This document shows, one piece after another, positions 6,496 through 15,191 of a stretch of DNA of 32,985 bases. The notes under the pieces were generated by a model. That model was given only the letters and a program-made list of their open reading frames with translations. It made no database searches and was not told where the DNA came from. How positions within the stretch are numbered: position 1 is the stretch's first letter; the number at the start of each line of letters is the position of its first letter. This stretch comes from Chloroflexota bacterium (GTDB taxonomy: Bacteria; Chloroflexota; Dehalococcoidia; DSTF01; JACRBR01): NCBI GenBank assembly GCA_028872875.1, contig JAGWOC010000033.1:1-32985 (forward strand). The letters are read 5' to 3'. The position numbers and the translations under genes were made by a program.

Positions 6496-7402
6496 CCCGC
6501 TCTCCAACCCCGCCTTCGTCCGCGCGCTCGTCGATGTCTCCGTGGTCGCGGTCGTCGCCGGTGTCATCGGTACGTTCATCGTCCTGCGCGGCACCGGCTT
6601 CCTCGGCGATGCGCTGGCGCACGCCATCTTCCCCGGCGTCGTCGTTGCCTTCCTGATCGGCGCGAACCTGCTGCTCGGCGCGCTCGTCGCCGGCCTCTCG
6701 ACCGCCACCGTGATGGCGCTGCTCACGGCCAACCAGCGCGTGCGCGACAACACGGCGATCGGCGTCATCTTCACCGCCGCGTTCGCACTCGGCGTCGTCA
6801 TCCTCAGCCGCAACAACATCAGTTCCGGCAAGCTCGAAGAGATCCTCTTCGGCGACCCGCTGAGCGCGCACGCCACCGACGTCGTGCTGACGTTGACGAT
6901 CGGCCTCGCCGTGCTCGGCGCGATCGCGGCGCTCTGGCGCCTGTTCGTGATGGCCGCGTTCGACCCGAACGGCGCCCGCGCCATGGGCCTGCCCGTGCTC
7001 GCGCTCGACCTCCTGCTGCTCGCTCTGACGGCGCTGACGGTCGTCGTCGCCTTCAAGGCCGTCGGTGACATCCTCGTCATCTCGCTCCTGATCACGCCTG
7101 CAGCGACGGCGCGCCTCTTCGTCGACCGCCTGCTGCCGATGGCGGCGCTGGCGTCCGCCCTCGGCGTCGCTGCCGGGCTCGCCGGCGTCTACCTGGGCTA
7201 CCACACCGGCGTATCTGCCGGCGGCACGATTGTGCTCATTTCGACCGCGGCATTCTTCGCGTCGTGGCTTTTTGCCCCGCGGCATGGCATCCTTGTCGCG
7301 GGCCTCGCGCGCAGGGATCGCGCCCTGCTGAGGGCGCGCCCCGAGGCGGAAGCGGAGATCATCCTCGCTTCGCCGGAGATTCGCGCCCCGCACGAAGCAT
7401 GA
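6461..7402 (+). CDS. Zn/Mn-type ABC transporter permease
   Basis: A 313-residue polytopic membrane protein of the ABC-3 family (ZnuB/MntC/SitC-like) with about eight or nine hydrophobic helices. Family landmarks are GTFIVLRGTGFLGDALAHAIFPGVV near residues 35-60 (GDALAHA is the ABC-3 signature), SSGKLEEILFGDPLS, and VGDILVISLLITPAATARL, with the ILV...LLI.PAATA motif. The ATG at 6461 is chosen over the GTG at 6440 because AAGGAGG lies 8 bases before it. It overlaps the ATPase gene by 35 bases and its stop overlaps the next gene by 4 bases. It forms the membrane channel for the metal brought by a periplasmic or lipoprotein binding partner encoded elsewhere. Confidence 0.9.
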   Translation: MSTMSITGAVTDPLSNPAFVRALVDVSVVAVVAGVIGTFIVLRGTGFLGDALAHAIFPGVVVAFLIGANLLLGALVAGLSTATVMALLTANQRVRDNTAIGVIFTAAFALGVVILSRNNISSGKLEEILFGDPLSAHATDVVLTLTIGLAVLGAIAALWRLFVMAAFDPNGARAMGLPVLALDLLLLALTALTVVVAFKAVGDILVISLLITPAATARLFVDRLLPMAALASALGVAAGLAGVYLGYHTGVSAGGTIVLISTAAFFASWLFAPRHGILVAGLARRDRALLRARPEAEAEIILASPEIRAPHEA

Positions 7403-7995
7403 TGCTGCGCCACCTCGCCCTGCTGTTTGCTCTATCCATCGCCGCGCTCGCCGTCGTCGCCTGCGGCACCGGCGCGGGCGCCCGCGGCGGCGTCGCGATC
7501 GAGTCGATCGGGGCGCCGGCGGGCGACGCCGTCGCCACCCCGACCGTGCCGGCCGGTCCGCCGACGCCCGCGCCGGCCGCCGACCCCGCCCAGGAGGCGC
7601 TGCGCCCGACGAGCGGCCGATGGATCGAGGTCGACCTGACGCACTACATCGTGCGCCTGATGGACGGCGCGACCGTCGTCAAGACGATTGCCCCCGTCGC
7701 TGTCGGCATCCAGGTCGACACGGGCGCCTACGACTCCACGCAGACGGGCATCTTCCACGTCTACAACAAGATCACACCGCTCGCCTACGACCCGCCGTAC
7801 AAGACGTACATCAGCGACTGGGTGGGCTTCGACCCCAAGCTCGCCAACGGCTTCCATTCCTTCCTCAAGGACAAGGCGGGCAACGTCGTCGACCCCAGCA
7901 CCGGGCGCGTCTCGAACGGCTGTATCCGCACGCCCGACGCCCCCGCGATCACCGCCTTCGCGACGATCGGCATGCCCGTCTGGGTCCATACGTAG
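7399..7995 (+). CDS. L,D-transpeptidase (YkuD) lipoprotein
   Basis: A 198-residue exported protein. The N-terminus is a lipoprotein signal (LALLFALSIAALAVVACG) with lipobox VVAC, then a Pro/Ala-rich linker to about residue 70, then a YkuD domain. The catalytic signature is visible as GFHSF (His) and SNGCIR (nucleophilic Cys) near the end. Such enzymes cross-link peptidoglycan or attach proteins to it. The start overlaps the permease stop (ATGATG), so it is co-translated with a metal transporter, an uncommon partner; the link to Zn/Mn supply is unexplained. It lacks a LysM or other wall-binding domain. Bases 7996-8138, between it and the convergent NuoB gene, show no gene and no clear terminator. 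Confidence 0.88.
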   Translation: MMLRHLALLFALSIAALAVVACGTGAGARGGVAIESIGAPAGDAVATPTVPAGPPTPAPAADPAQEALRPTSGRWIEVDLTHYIVRLMDGATVVKTIAPVAVGIQVDTGAYDSTQTGIFHVYNKITPLAYDPPYKTYISDWVGFDPKLANGFHSFLKDKAGNVVDPSTGRVSNGCIRTPDAPAITAFATIGMPVWVHT

Positions 7996-8138
7996 GCGGA
8001 CGCGACGAGCCGGGCGGCGCCGTAGGGGATGTTCGTGGGGGAGACAGTACGAGGTAGCGTCCGCTGCGCGCCCACCGTCCACCCGCCGCCCTCTACCTTC
8101 CAGTCCTCGAGAGGCGGGCCGGTCGTGCCTGGCCGCCG

Positions 8139-8798
8139 CTACGCCGCGGACTCCGCCGGGTCGAACGCCGGATATGGCGGGAAGAGCGACTCCAGCTCGC
8201 GGCGGATCGGGTCGTCGACCGGCAGGTAGCGGCTGAAGTCGCCGTCCGGCTCCGGCCGCTCGCGCTGCCCCGTCACGCTGGCGTCCATGATCTTGTTCTG
8301 CAGCATGATCAGCCCCGTGAGCAGCGACTCCGGCCGCGGCGGGCACCCCGGCACGTACACGTCCACCGGCACGATCAGGTTCACCCCCGGCAGCACGCTG
8401 TAGGCGTACGCGAACGGCCCGCCCATGATCGCGCAGCCGCCCATGGAGATGGCCCACTTGGGCTCGGGCATCTGCAGCCAGATGCGGCGGATGGCCGGCG
8501 CCATCTTCCACGTGCACGTCCCCGACACGATCATCAGGTCGGCCTGCCGCGGCGACGCGCGGAAGATCTCCGCGCCGAACCGCGCGATGTCGTAGCGCGG
8601 CGTCGCCGTCGCGATCATCTCCATGGCGCAGCAGGCGAGGCCGAACATCGTCGGCCAGAGCGACGAGCTGCGCGCCCAGTTCATCACCGTGTCGACGCCG
8701 GTCAGCAGGATGTTCTGGGCGACGTCGGCCTCGACGCCTTCGGCGGCGGCGGTGTCCTGTCCGACGAGGGGGATCGATTCTTGCACCATCACGGCCAT
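8139..8798 (-). CDS. nuoB: Solitary NuoB-like complex I subunit
   Basis: A 219-residue paralogue of NuoB, which carries the N2 4Fe-4S cluster in complex I. All four cluster Cys are present: the tandem pair in [10 protein letters not shown], one in [10 protein letters not shown] and one in VPGCPPRP. An extra Cys occurs in SGTCTWKM. The C-terminus is about 40 residues longer than that of the NuoB in the operon (ending [11 protein letters not shown]). The start is uncertain: 8798 and 8789 are both ATG, and the ribosome site is weak. The frame is open upstream but reads as Arg/Pro-rich non-NuoB sequence. It lies 148 bases behind the glycosyltransferase on the same strand and has no other nuo gene beside it. 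It may replace the operon NuoB in an alternative complex. Confidence 0.85.
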   Translation of the reverse strand: MAVMVQESIPLVGQDTAAAEGVEADVAQNILLTGVDTVMNWARSSSLWPTMFGLACCAMEMIATATPRYDIARFGAEIFRASPRQADLMIVSGTCTWKMAPAIRRIWLQMPEPKWAISMGGCAIMGGPFAYAYSVLPGVNLIVPVDVYVPGCPPRPESLLTGLIMLQNKIMDASVTGQRERPEPDGDFSRYLPVDDPIRRELESLFPPYPAFDPAESAA

Positions 8799-8946
8799 TC
8801 TGACGCTCACCGGCCGCGCGGGCAAACGCGCGGGCGTGCGGGGCCGGCCGACTCGAGGTGTCCGCACAGACGCCGGAGACGGGGACGATCGGGTCGCATG
8901 GGGGATCCGGCATGGCTGGGCCTGGCTGCCGGTCCGCGACCGTGGC

Positions 8947-11349
8947 TTACGGCCCCACCGCCGCCGAGAGCACGGCACCCTGCGGCCCCGCCGCGACGGC
9001 GGCCCGCAGCTCGCCCGGGAAGTACGCGATGCCTGACATCGCCGTGCCCGGAGCAGGTGCGCCGTGGTCGATGAGGTCGCGTCCCCAGCCCGCCCACGTG
9101 CCCGCCGCCAGCACGTCGGCGGCTGACGCGCCGCCGCCCGCGGGCTGCGCCGTCCACTCCTGCACGAACGGAAGCCGCACCGCCGCCGCCGGCGCTCGCA
9201 GCTTCGCCGCGTCCTGCGCGCTGACGAGCGCGACGGCGCCCGCCGGCACCTGGTAGCCCGCCCGCATGTCCTCGATCTTCAGGTTCGAATAGTCGCGCAG
9301 GTACCAGAACCACGTCTGCGCGAAGCCCGCCTGCGCGTCCAGCGCGATCGGCAGGGCGGTCCCCTTGCCCGACGCCTGCGCCGCCCGGCCAACCGCCGCC
9401 AGCACCGCGCGCACGTCGCCCGATGTGCGCGCCGGCTGCAGCGCTTCCACCCGCGCCGGGACCGTCGAGGCGGTCTCGGCGCTGCGGTTGACGTCGAGCG
9501 CGCCCCGCAGCGTGAGCGCTGCAGCGCCGACCACGGCCGCGACCGCGAGCCCGCGCGCGAGCATCGCCGGCGCCCGCGAGATCGCGGCCGCGTGCGGCAC
9601 CGCCAGATGCGGCAGGCGCAGCGCAGCCAGCGCGTCCTCCGTGAGCCGTCCGGCGAGCAGGGTCAGCGGCACCACGATCTGCACGGCCAGCCACGGCTCC
9701 TTCGTCTCGATCCGTGTGTACGCGAAGAACGCCGCGACGCTCCAGAACGCCAGGAACTTCGTGGACTCCGGCATCCGCACCGCGAGCACCGCGGTGCTCG
9801 CGATCAGCAGCTCGAGCGCGAGCCGGTGCGATGCGAGCAGCGGCGTCCCCGCGGGCATCAGCGCGAGTGCGCCGACCGCCGCCGCCGCGCCGAGCATCAC
9901 CGCGCGGTCGCGCATCGACCCCCGCGCGACGAGCCCCAGCGCGCCGATCGCCGCCACCGCGACCGGCAGCAGCTCGTACACGGGCACCAGCGTCGCGTAG
10001 TACGCCGCCGGGCGCACGGAGATCTGCGCGTCGGGCCGCATCCACGTGTCGAGCGTGCCCCAGAGCCCCGTCCAGATGCCGCCGGAGTTCGTGTAGAAGC
10101 CCGTGAAGAGCGTGATCGTGATGCCGTAGAAGAGCGCCCAGCAGATCACCCAGACGTGCCAGCGCCAGGCCAGGCCGGCCAGCATCGCGAGCGCGAACAG
10201 CGCGCCGAGCGTCGCCAGCATCACCGGCACCTCGCCGCCCGGCGTCCGCCCGAAGCCGACGCCCAGGTAGTAGATCGGCTGCTCGCCCGCGAACCCCTTG
10301 CGGCCGACGAACGGCAGCTTCTGCACCAGCGGGCCGTAGAACGGCAGCGCCAGCAGCGCCGTCAGCAGCAGCGGGCTCGCCGCGTCCGGCAGGCGGCGGA
10401 GATGCGCCCGCTCGCGCAGCCCGCGCACGAAGGGCCAGAGCGCGACGATCAGCCAGCCGCCGCAGAGCAGCGCGGCCCTTGTGCCCACGCCGGGCTCGCC
10501 GCGCGTCACCGTCGCGACCTGCCGCCGCGCGAGCTTGCGGTCGTACGCCGCGCGCCGCGTTTCGTGCGTAAGCGTGTGGTAGGCGACGGCGAGCGCGGAG
10601 CGCGCGCAGGTGTCGGCCGTGGCATCGACCGCGTGCTTGTACGCGAGGCGGATCTGCTTCGCCGTCGCGTCCGCTCCGACGCCGAGCAGCTCGTAGTGCG
10701 TGTGGTCGAGGGCCCCGCGCCGCGCGTCGCGCATCTGCTCGAAGAGGTCGAGCGCGACGCGATAGTCCAGGTACGCGACGAAGATCGCCGTCACCACCAG
10801 CGCCATCTCCGAGGTCACGAAGAGGAACGCCAGCGCCACCGCGAGCAGGTACAGGTGCACGCGCTGCGGCGCCGCGAGATAGCGCCAGGTCGCGACGGCC
10901 GCCGCGAGTGAGAAGAACGCGAGCATGACGTCGGCGCGCGCGAATCGGCTGTAGTACGTGAGCGTCGGTGACACGGCGAGCATCAGCACCGCGGCGAAAG
11001 CGCCGCGCCGCCCGATCTGCCGCGTGAACGCGAACGGCAGCGCCGCCAGCGCCACGCCGAAGAGCGCCGGCACGAGCCGTGCCGTGAAGTCGCCCGTCCC
11101 GAAGGCCCGGAACACCGCCGCCGTCGCGAAATAGTGCAGTGGCCCGTGCAGCGCGGCCACCTGCTCGTAGCCGCCGCCGCGCGCGATCTGCCGCGCGACG
11201 AGTGAATACACCGCCTCGTCGCCCTGCATCGTGCGTGCGCCCAGCCCCCACAGCCGGACCGCCGCCGCCACGGCGACGACCGCCAGCAGGAGCAGCCAGC
11301 GCAGCACGCGCGCGGAGGACGCTTCGGGGTGTGTCGCCGCCTCGTCCAT
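8947..11349 (-). CDS. Agl23/TIGR03663-like membrane glycosyltransferase with inserted J-like domain
   Basis: An 800-residue polytopic membrane protein resembling the TIGR03663 (flippase-associated Agl23) and GT39/ArnT-type families. Landmarks: the first helix at about 15-35, then the acidic loop [14 protein letters not shown] (D44/E45 at the likely catalytic position), [21 protein letters not shown] and [17 protein letters not shown]. Many further helices follow to about residue 600, with a C-terminal soluble region from about 630 carrying [10 protein letters not shown]. Unusually, residues 217-273 read as a J-domain ([20 protein letters not shown] ... [19 protein letters not shown]) lying between membrane segments, but the HPD tripeptide that activates Hsp70 is absent. 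GGAGGAG precedes the ATG. Its role is probably transfer of sugar from a lipid carrier to a cell-surface acceptor. Confidence 0.85.
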   Translation of the reverse strand: MDEAATHPEASSARVLRWLLLLAVVAVAAAVRLWGLGARTMQGDEAVYSLVARQIARGGGYEQVAALHGPLHYFATAAVFRAFGTGDFTARLVPALFGVALAALPFAFTRQIGRRGAFAAVLMLAVSPTLTYYSRFARADVMLAFFSLAAAVATWRYLAAPQRVHLYLLAVALAFLFVTSEMALVVTAIFVAYLDYRVALDLFEQMRDARRGALDHTHYELLGVGADATAKQIRLAYKHAVDATADTCARSALAVAYHTLTHETRRAAYDRKLARRQVATVTRGEPGVGTRAALLCGGWLIVALWPFVRGLRERAHLRRLPDAASPLLLTALLALPFYGPLVQKLPFVGRKGFAGEQPIYYLGVGFGRTPGGEVPVMLATLGALFALAMLAGLAWRWHVWVICWALFYGITITLFTGFYTNSGGIWTGLWGTLDTWMRPDAQISVRPAAYYATLVPVYELLPVAVAAIGALGLVARGSMRDRAVMLGAAAAVGALALMPAGTPLLASHRLALELLIASTAVLAVRMPESTKFLAFWSVAAFFAYTRIETKEPWLAVQIVVPLTLLAGRLTEDALAALRLPHLAVPHAAAISRAPAMLARGLAVAAVVGAAALTLRGALDVNRSAETASTVPARVEALQPARTSGDVRAVLAAVGRAAQASGKGTALPIALDAQAGFAQTWFWYLRDYSNLKIEDMRAGYQVPAGAVALVSAQDAAKLRAPAAAVRLPFVQEWTAQPAGGGASAADVLAAGTWAGWGRDLIDHGAPAPGTAMSGIAYFPGELRAAVAAGPQGAVLSAAVGP

Positions 11350-11671
11350 GCGATCTCCTCCGGCGGTACGCCCCTGCCACCGCCGCGCGCTGAACCACCC
11401 GGCTCACGGCACTCGCAGCCGCGTAGGGACGCTGCTTGCCGCGCCCCGATCGCGCCAACCTGACCGGAAGGGATACGCGCCGCCGCGGGAGGCGCGAGCG
11501 GCATCCCTGCCGGGTCGCCTGCACCGGAGTATCGGGAGTAGCGTGCCGGGATGCCGTAGGTGCTTTGCCGGATGATCGCCGGGCGGCGCGCTCATCTGTC
11601 ACAGCAGGCGCCGCCGCGTCGCGTGCCGCGCACCGGCCGTCCGGCCCGCCGCCATCTGCGGGATGTGCGTG

Positions 11672-11844
11672 CTACGCCGGAGGTGGCCCGCCGCGCGCCG
11701 CGAGCGCCGCTTCCAGCCGCGCGACGCACGCCTTGATCTCCGACACGTCGTGCGCGACGGGACGCCGCCATGATCGCGTCCGAGATGCGCTGTTCGAGCC
11801 TTCTCGGGCTCCGGTGCCGTCCGCGCTGCGCTTGCGTCCTGCAC
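11672..11844 (-). pseudogene. Small coiled-coil-like gene broken by two frameshifts
   Basis: A GTG at 11844 with a strong upstream site (AGGAGGAGG) opens a frame reading MQDASAARTAPEPEKA. Protein-like sequence then continues in the next frame (LEQRISDAIMAAS) and again in the third (VAHDVSEIKACVARLEAAL) to a TAG at 11672-11674. Each change fits one extra base, near AAGGCTCGAA and GTCCCGTCGC. Joined, the pieces would give a protein of about 57 residues with heptad-like helices. It could be a decayed gene or contain sequencing errors. Function unknown. Confidence 0.35.
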
Positions 11845-12105
11845 GATCCCTCCTCCTGGACGGGCCGTGCGGCCGTCGCCGGGGCCTCAGCCCGGTCGGT
11901 CGATGCCGCTACTCTACGCGATGCCGCGGCATCTTGAGCGCCGATGAGAAGTCTAGCGGCGCATCCAGATGATCCCGCTGCTCGCGCCCTCCGCTGTGGC
12001 GCCGCCGCTGCCTGCCCGGCTGGCCCGCCGCGTGTGCCCGGCTGCCGCTGTCGGACGAGGTGATGGCTGGGGGCCGTAGCGGCGGGCGCCGCTTACGTTT
12101 GTGAA

Positions 12106-12135
12106 TTGACCTACAATGCGCGTAGTTGTTACGAT
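12106..12135 (+). promoter_or_regulatory. Candidate promoter of the nuo operon
   Basis: TTGACC (12106-12111), an 18-base spacer and TACGAT (12130-12135) would start transcription near 12142 and give a leader of about 70 bases before nuoA. A second possibility is the better -10 hexamer TACAAT at 12112-12117, which lacks a -35 at the right distance; the same isolated hexamer precedes glnA. Confidence 0.4.
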
Positions 12136-12214
12136 CCCATTCGGGTCTCGGGCAGTGGCCCCGCGCGCCAACCAGCGCACGGGCGCCGGGCCGTCCCGGG
12201 CGGGAGAGGATCGC

Positions 12215-12592
12215 TTGCCGTTCCAGACTCTGCTCGACAACTATCTGGCCGTCTTCCTGGCGGCCATCGTCGGCTTCATCCTCATCGCCACCGCCCTCAT
12301 CGGCGCGAGACTGCTCGCGCCCTACTCGAAGGAGCGCGGTAAGAGTGTGTCGTACGAGTGCGGCATGCTGCCGATTGGCCGCGCCCGCGCCCAGATCCAC
12401 ATCCGCTACTACCTCTTCGCCATCCTCTTCCTCATCTTCGACGTCGAAGCCGTGTTCCTCTTCCCCTGGGCCGCCACCTTCTCGGCCGCCGGCAAGGCGG
12501 CGTTTTGGGAGATGGTGATGTTCATCGGCATCCTCGCGGCCGGCCTGGGCTACGCCTGGAAGAAGGGAGTCCTGCAGTGGAGCAAGCAGTAG
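12215..12592 (+). CDS. nuoA: NADH-quinone oxidoreductase subunit A
   Basis: A 125-residue complex I membrane subunit with three helices (about 11-34, 63-86 and 93-115). The family signature is clear: the loop [20 protein letters not shown], which lies near the quinone channel, and [15 protein letters not shown] with the conserved Asp/Glu pair. A TTG start at 12215 is chosen: GGGAGAGG is 5 bases upstream and the length fits; the ATG at 12116 would add 33 residues of non-family sequence. It heads the operon, and its last 16 bases overlap nuoB. NuoA is needed for assembly and forms part of the cavity between the quinone site and the membrane arm. Confidence 0.93.
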   Translation: MPFQTLLDNYLAVFLAAIVGFILIATALIGARLLAPYSKERGKSVSYECGMLPIGRARAQIHIRYYLFAILFLIFDVEAVFLFPWAATFSAAGKAAFWEMVMFIGILAAGLGYAWKKGVLQWSKQ

Positions 12593-13209
12593 GGGTGCCG
12601 GAGGCTGCCGCCGGCGTCACCACAACCGCGCCCGGGACGAAGACCGTCGAGGGTGCCCCCGTCGTCGCCCCGCGGCGCGAGAAGACCGGCATCGAACGCG
12701 AGCGGGAGCGGCTCACCCCCGCGCCCCATGAACCGGGCGTTGCCCTGTACCGCCAGATCCTGCCGGGCATCATGCAGGTCCCGGCGGACGCGCTGCTCGC
12801 CATCTCCCGCAAGTCGTCGCTCTGGCCGATGACCTTCGGCCTCGCCTGCTGTGCCATCGAGATGATCGCGACCTTCATGCCGCGCTACGACCTCGATCGC
12901 TTCGGCATCGTCCCGTGGCCGTCGCCGCGCCAGTCCGACGTGATGATCGTCTCCGGCACCGTCACGAAGAAGATGGCGCCGGCCGTCAAGCTGCTCTACG
13001 AGCAGATGCCGAACCCGAAGTGGGTGATCTCCATGGGCGCCTGCGCGACCAACGGTGGCCCCTACACGCGCTACGACCGCGTCCTGCAGGGCGTCGACAA
13101 GATCATCCCGGTCGATGTCTACGTCCCGGGCTGCCCGCCCCGCCCGGAGGCGCTGCTCGACGGCTTTCTCGCGCTCCAGCACAAGATCATGGAGGAGCGC
13201 AGCAGGTAA
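12577..13209 (+). CDS. nuoB: NADH-quinone oxidoreductase subunit B
   Basis: A 210-residue peripheral-arm subunit binding cluster N2, the last electron carrier before quinone. The cluster ligands are visible in [10 protein letters not shown] (paired Cys), [10 protein letters not shown] and [21 protein letters not shown] and [14 protein letters not shown] are also family hallmarks. The GTG start at 12577 has AAGGGAG 7 bases upstream and overlaps the nuoA end. The first 60 residues are an atypical Thr/Ala/Arg-rich extension; an internal GTG at 12595 would shorten it by six residues. The stop overlaps the nuoC start by 1 base (TAATG). It differs from the solitary paralogue at 8139-8798 in the sequence around the second ligand and lacks that protein's C-terminal tail. 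Confidence 0.93.
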   Translation: MEQAVGVPEAAAGVTTTAPGTKTVEGAPVVAPRREKTGIERERERLTPAPHEPGVALYRQILPGIMQVPADALLAISRKSSLWPMTFGLACCAIEMIATFMPRYDLDRFGIVPWPSPRQSDVMIVSGTVTKKMAPAVKLLYEQMPNPKWVISMGACATNGGPYTRYDRVLQGVDKIIPVDVYVPGCPPRPEALLDGFLALQHKIMEERSR

Positions 13210-13910
13210 TGGCGGAAGGCGAAGAGCAGCAGGCCGCGCCCGCACCGGGTGCAGCCGACGGTGCGCCCGGGAGTCCACCCCCGCCCGAGCCATCGGCGGC
13301 GGCGAGCGGCACCACTCCGGCGAAGCCCGCCGCGGCGAAGCCCCCGCGACCCGCTCGCGAGGCGGAGCCGAAGGAAGCCCCCCGTGTTGCGCCGCCGCCG
13401 GGCAGCATCAACGAGACCCTGGCCGCTGCCGTCCCCGGCGTCGCGATGCGCGCCTACATGGTGCCCGCCATGGCCGGCGAGTCTGTCGCCGTCGAGGTCG
13501 CGCCGGCCGACGTGCCGGCCGTGATGACCGCCGCCCGCGACGACCCGCGGCTTGCTCTCACGTACCTGCGCTGCCTCTCCGGCGTCGACTGGCAGGACGA
13601 AGGCCTCGAGGTCGTCTATCACCTCGCGTCCCTCGATACGGGCAACCAGCTCACGCTCAAGACCCGCGTCTCGTACGATGACCCCGTCGTCCCGAGCATC
13701 GCATCGATCTTCCCGGCCGCCGACTGGCACGAGCGCGAGGCGCGCGACATGTTCGGCATCGTCTTCGAGGGCCACCCGAACCTCGTGCCGATCCTGCTGC
13801 CGGACGACATGACCGACCACTTCCCTCTCCGCAAGGACAACCCCCTGCAGGAGATCGACGAGTGGCAGGGCGAGAACCTGCGCGAGGGCGCGGGCGAGGG
13901 AGACGAATAA
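13209..13910 (+). CDS. nuoC: NADH-quinone oxidoreductase subunit C
   Basis: A 233-residue peripheral-arm subunit (30 kDa subunit family). The core is from about residue 80 to 220: YLRCLSGVDWQDEGLEVVYHL, then FPAADWHEREARDMFGIVF with the conserved ERE..DMFGI signature, and GHPNLVPILLPDD. Residues 1-65 are a Pro/Ala/Glu-rich extension (PGSPPPPEPSAAASG and similar) not usual in NuoC and probably disordered. The ATG at 13209 overlaps the nuoB stop. The gene is separate from nuoD, unlike the NuoCD fusion of enterobacteria, and nuoD follows without a gap. NuoC helps hold NuoD and NuoB/I together and binds no cofactor itself. Confidence 0.93.
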   Translation: MAEGEEQQAAPAPGAADGAPGSPPPPEPSAAASGTTPAKPAAAKPPRPAREAEPKEAPRVAPPPGSINETLAAAVPGVAMRAYMVPAMAGESVAVEVAPADVPAVMTAARDDPRLALTYLRCLSGVDWQDEGLEVVYHLASLDTGNQLTLKTRVSYDDPVVPSIASIFPAADWHEREARDMFGIVFEGHPNLVPILLPDDMTDHFPLRKDNPLQEIDEWQGENLREGAGEGDE

Positions 13911-15035
13911 GTGGTGGTCGAGCAGGACGCCCCGGAGATCGTCGACATCCCGATCAACATGGGACCGCAGCACCCCAGCACGCACGGGGTCTTCCGCATG
14001 GTGCTCGTCGTGTCGGGCGAGCAGGTGCTCGACGTCACGCCCCACATCGGCTACATGCACCGCGGCGGCGAGAAGCTGATGGAGACCATGGACTTCCGCC
14101 AGGGCATCGGCTATGCCGACCGCACCGAGTACCTGGCTCAGTTCAGCGCCGAGCTCGCCTACTGCCTGGCCGTCGAGCGCCTGATGGAGATCGAGGTGCC
14201 CGAGCGCGCCCAGTACATCCGCGTCATCCTCACCGAGCTGAACCGCCTCAGCAGCCACTTCATGTTCATGGGCGCCTTCGGCATCGATTCCGGCCTCTTC
14301 GGCACGAGCTTCACCTACGCGTTCCGCGAGCGCGAGTACATCCAGGACGTCTTCGAGGAGGTCTCCGGGGACCGGCTGATGTACGCCTACTTTCGCGTCG
14401 GCGGGCTTGCCTGGGAGGTCACCGACAACTTCGTCGAGCGCGTCCACGAGGTGCTGAAGTCGTCGGCGCAGGGGATCCGGGACCTCGATGACCTGCTGAC
14501 GCGGAACGAGATCTTCGCCGCGCGCTGCCAGAACATCGGCGCCTTCACCGCGCAGCAGGCGATCGCCAACGGCCTCAGCGGTCCCCTCCTGCGCGCCTCC
14601 GGGGTGCCGTGGGACCTCCGCAAGGACGAGCCGTACAGCGTCTACGACCGCTTCAGGTTCGAGGTCCCGGTCGGCCACTACGGCGATGTTTACGACCGCT
14701 ACCTGGTGCGGCTCGAAGAGATGCGCCAGTCGATCAAGATCATCGAGCAGGCGCTCGAGCAGCTCCCGCCCGAAGGCCCGATCGTGCCCGAGAAGATGCC
14801 GCGGCGCCTGCGGACGCCCCCGGGCGAGGTCTACGCGAAGGTCGAGGCGCCGCGCGGCGAGTGGGGCGTGTACCTCGTCTCGAAGGGCGGCGACAAGCCG
14901 TACCGGCTGAAGATGCGCTCGCCGTCGTTCTGCAACCTCTCCGCCCTGCGTGAGATGACGATCGGACAGTACCTGGCGGACGCCGTCATGATCCTGGGCT
15001 CGATGGATATCGTGCTCTGCTGCGTGGACAGGTAG
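13911..15035 (+). CDS. nuoD: NADH-quinone oxidoreductase subunit D
   Basis: A 374-residue 49 kDa-family subunit forming the quinone-binding pocket with NuoB. It starts with GTG directly after the nuoC stop. Landmarks: GPQHPSTHGVFR with the quinone-contacting His (H25), PHIGYMHRGGEKLME, GYADRTEYLAQ containing the second quinone-site residue Tyr (Y74), GLSGPLLRASGVPWDLRKDE, PRGEWGVYLVSKGG and the conserved C-terminal end MDIVLCCVDR. Both catalytic contacts are present, so quinone reduction is expected. It is followed by 156 non-coding bases and then nuoH; in 14-subunit operons this is where nuoE, nuoF and nuoG lie. GAGGGAG is the probable ribosome site, inside the end of nuoC. Confidence 0.95.
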   Translation: MVVEQDAPEIVDIPINMGPQHPSTHGVFRMVLVVSGEQVLDVTPHIGYMHRGGEKLMETMDFRQGIGYADRTEYLAQFSAELAYCLAVERLMEIEVPERAQYIRVILTELNRLSSHFMFMGAFGIDSGLFGTSFTYAFREREYIQDVFEEVSGDRLMYAYFRVGGLAWEVTDNFVERVHEVLKSSAQGIRDLDDLLTRNEIFAARCQNIGAFTAQQAIANGLSGPLLRASGVPWDLRKDEPYSVYDRFRFEVPVGHYGDVYDRYLVRLEEMRQSIKIIEQALEQLPPEGPIVPEKMPRRLRTPPGEVYAKVEAPRGEWGVYLVSKGGDKPYRLKMRSPSFCNLSALREMTIGQYLADAVMILGSMDIVLCCVDR

Positions 15036-15191
15036 GCTCGTGCCGATCCAGGTTGATGACGCACAGCACGCTGGATGGTGGAGGGTGGAAGATGGGAGCA
15101 AAGACGGCGCCGGGTCCGCCATTCGACGCCCACTCTCGCTTCCCGTGGCGAGGCGAACGGCAACCCATCAAGTTGGAGAGGCACTAGTCGC
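15036..15191. other. nuoD-nuoH gap (site of nuoEFG in other operons)
   Basis: This 156-base stretch is the only large gap in the operon. It contains a G-rich low-complexity run built of TGGATGG/TGGAGGG/TGGAAGA-like units (15071-15097) and no coding remnant of NuoE, F or G that I can see. The nuoH frame is open through part of it but reads as non-family Arg/Ser-rich sequence. Confidence 0.6.

Larger units (their letters stand above)
11350..12214. other. Long intergenic region before the nuo operon
   Basis: These 865 bases hold no intact gene I can support. They contain the frame-broken small gene at 11672-11844 and, near the right end, the likely nuo promoter. Readings of some length exist on both strands but look like chance products of high GC: Arg/Pro/Ala-rich, without motifs or ribosome sites. 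A minus-strand reading ending at 11953 (…SSGIIWMRR) could be the tail of another lost small gene, but this is weak. Confidence 0.5.

Noticed and set aside
8807-11602. A longer minus-strand frame (931 codons) covering the glycosyltransferase
   Set aside because: It is a different frame, made almost only of Arg, Ala and Gly; the 800-residue frame has clear membrane segments and family motifs.
11953-12110. Minus-strand reading ending SSGIIWMRR as a gene
   Set aside because: No start with a ribosome site and mostly low-complexity sequence; noted only in the intergenic entry.
13911-15035. Loss of the quinone-binding Tyr in NuoD, suggested by DF replacing TY at residues 61-62
   Set aside because: Counting from the conserved His shows that the quinone-contacting Tyr is the one in DRTEY (Y74), which is present.
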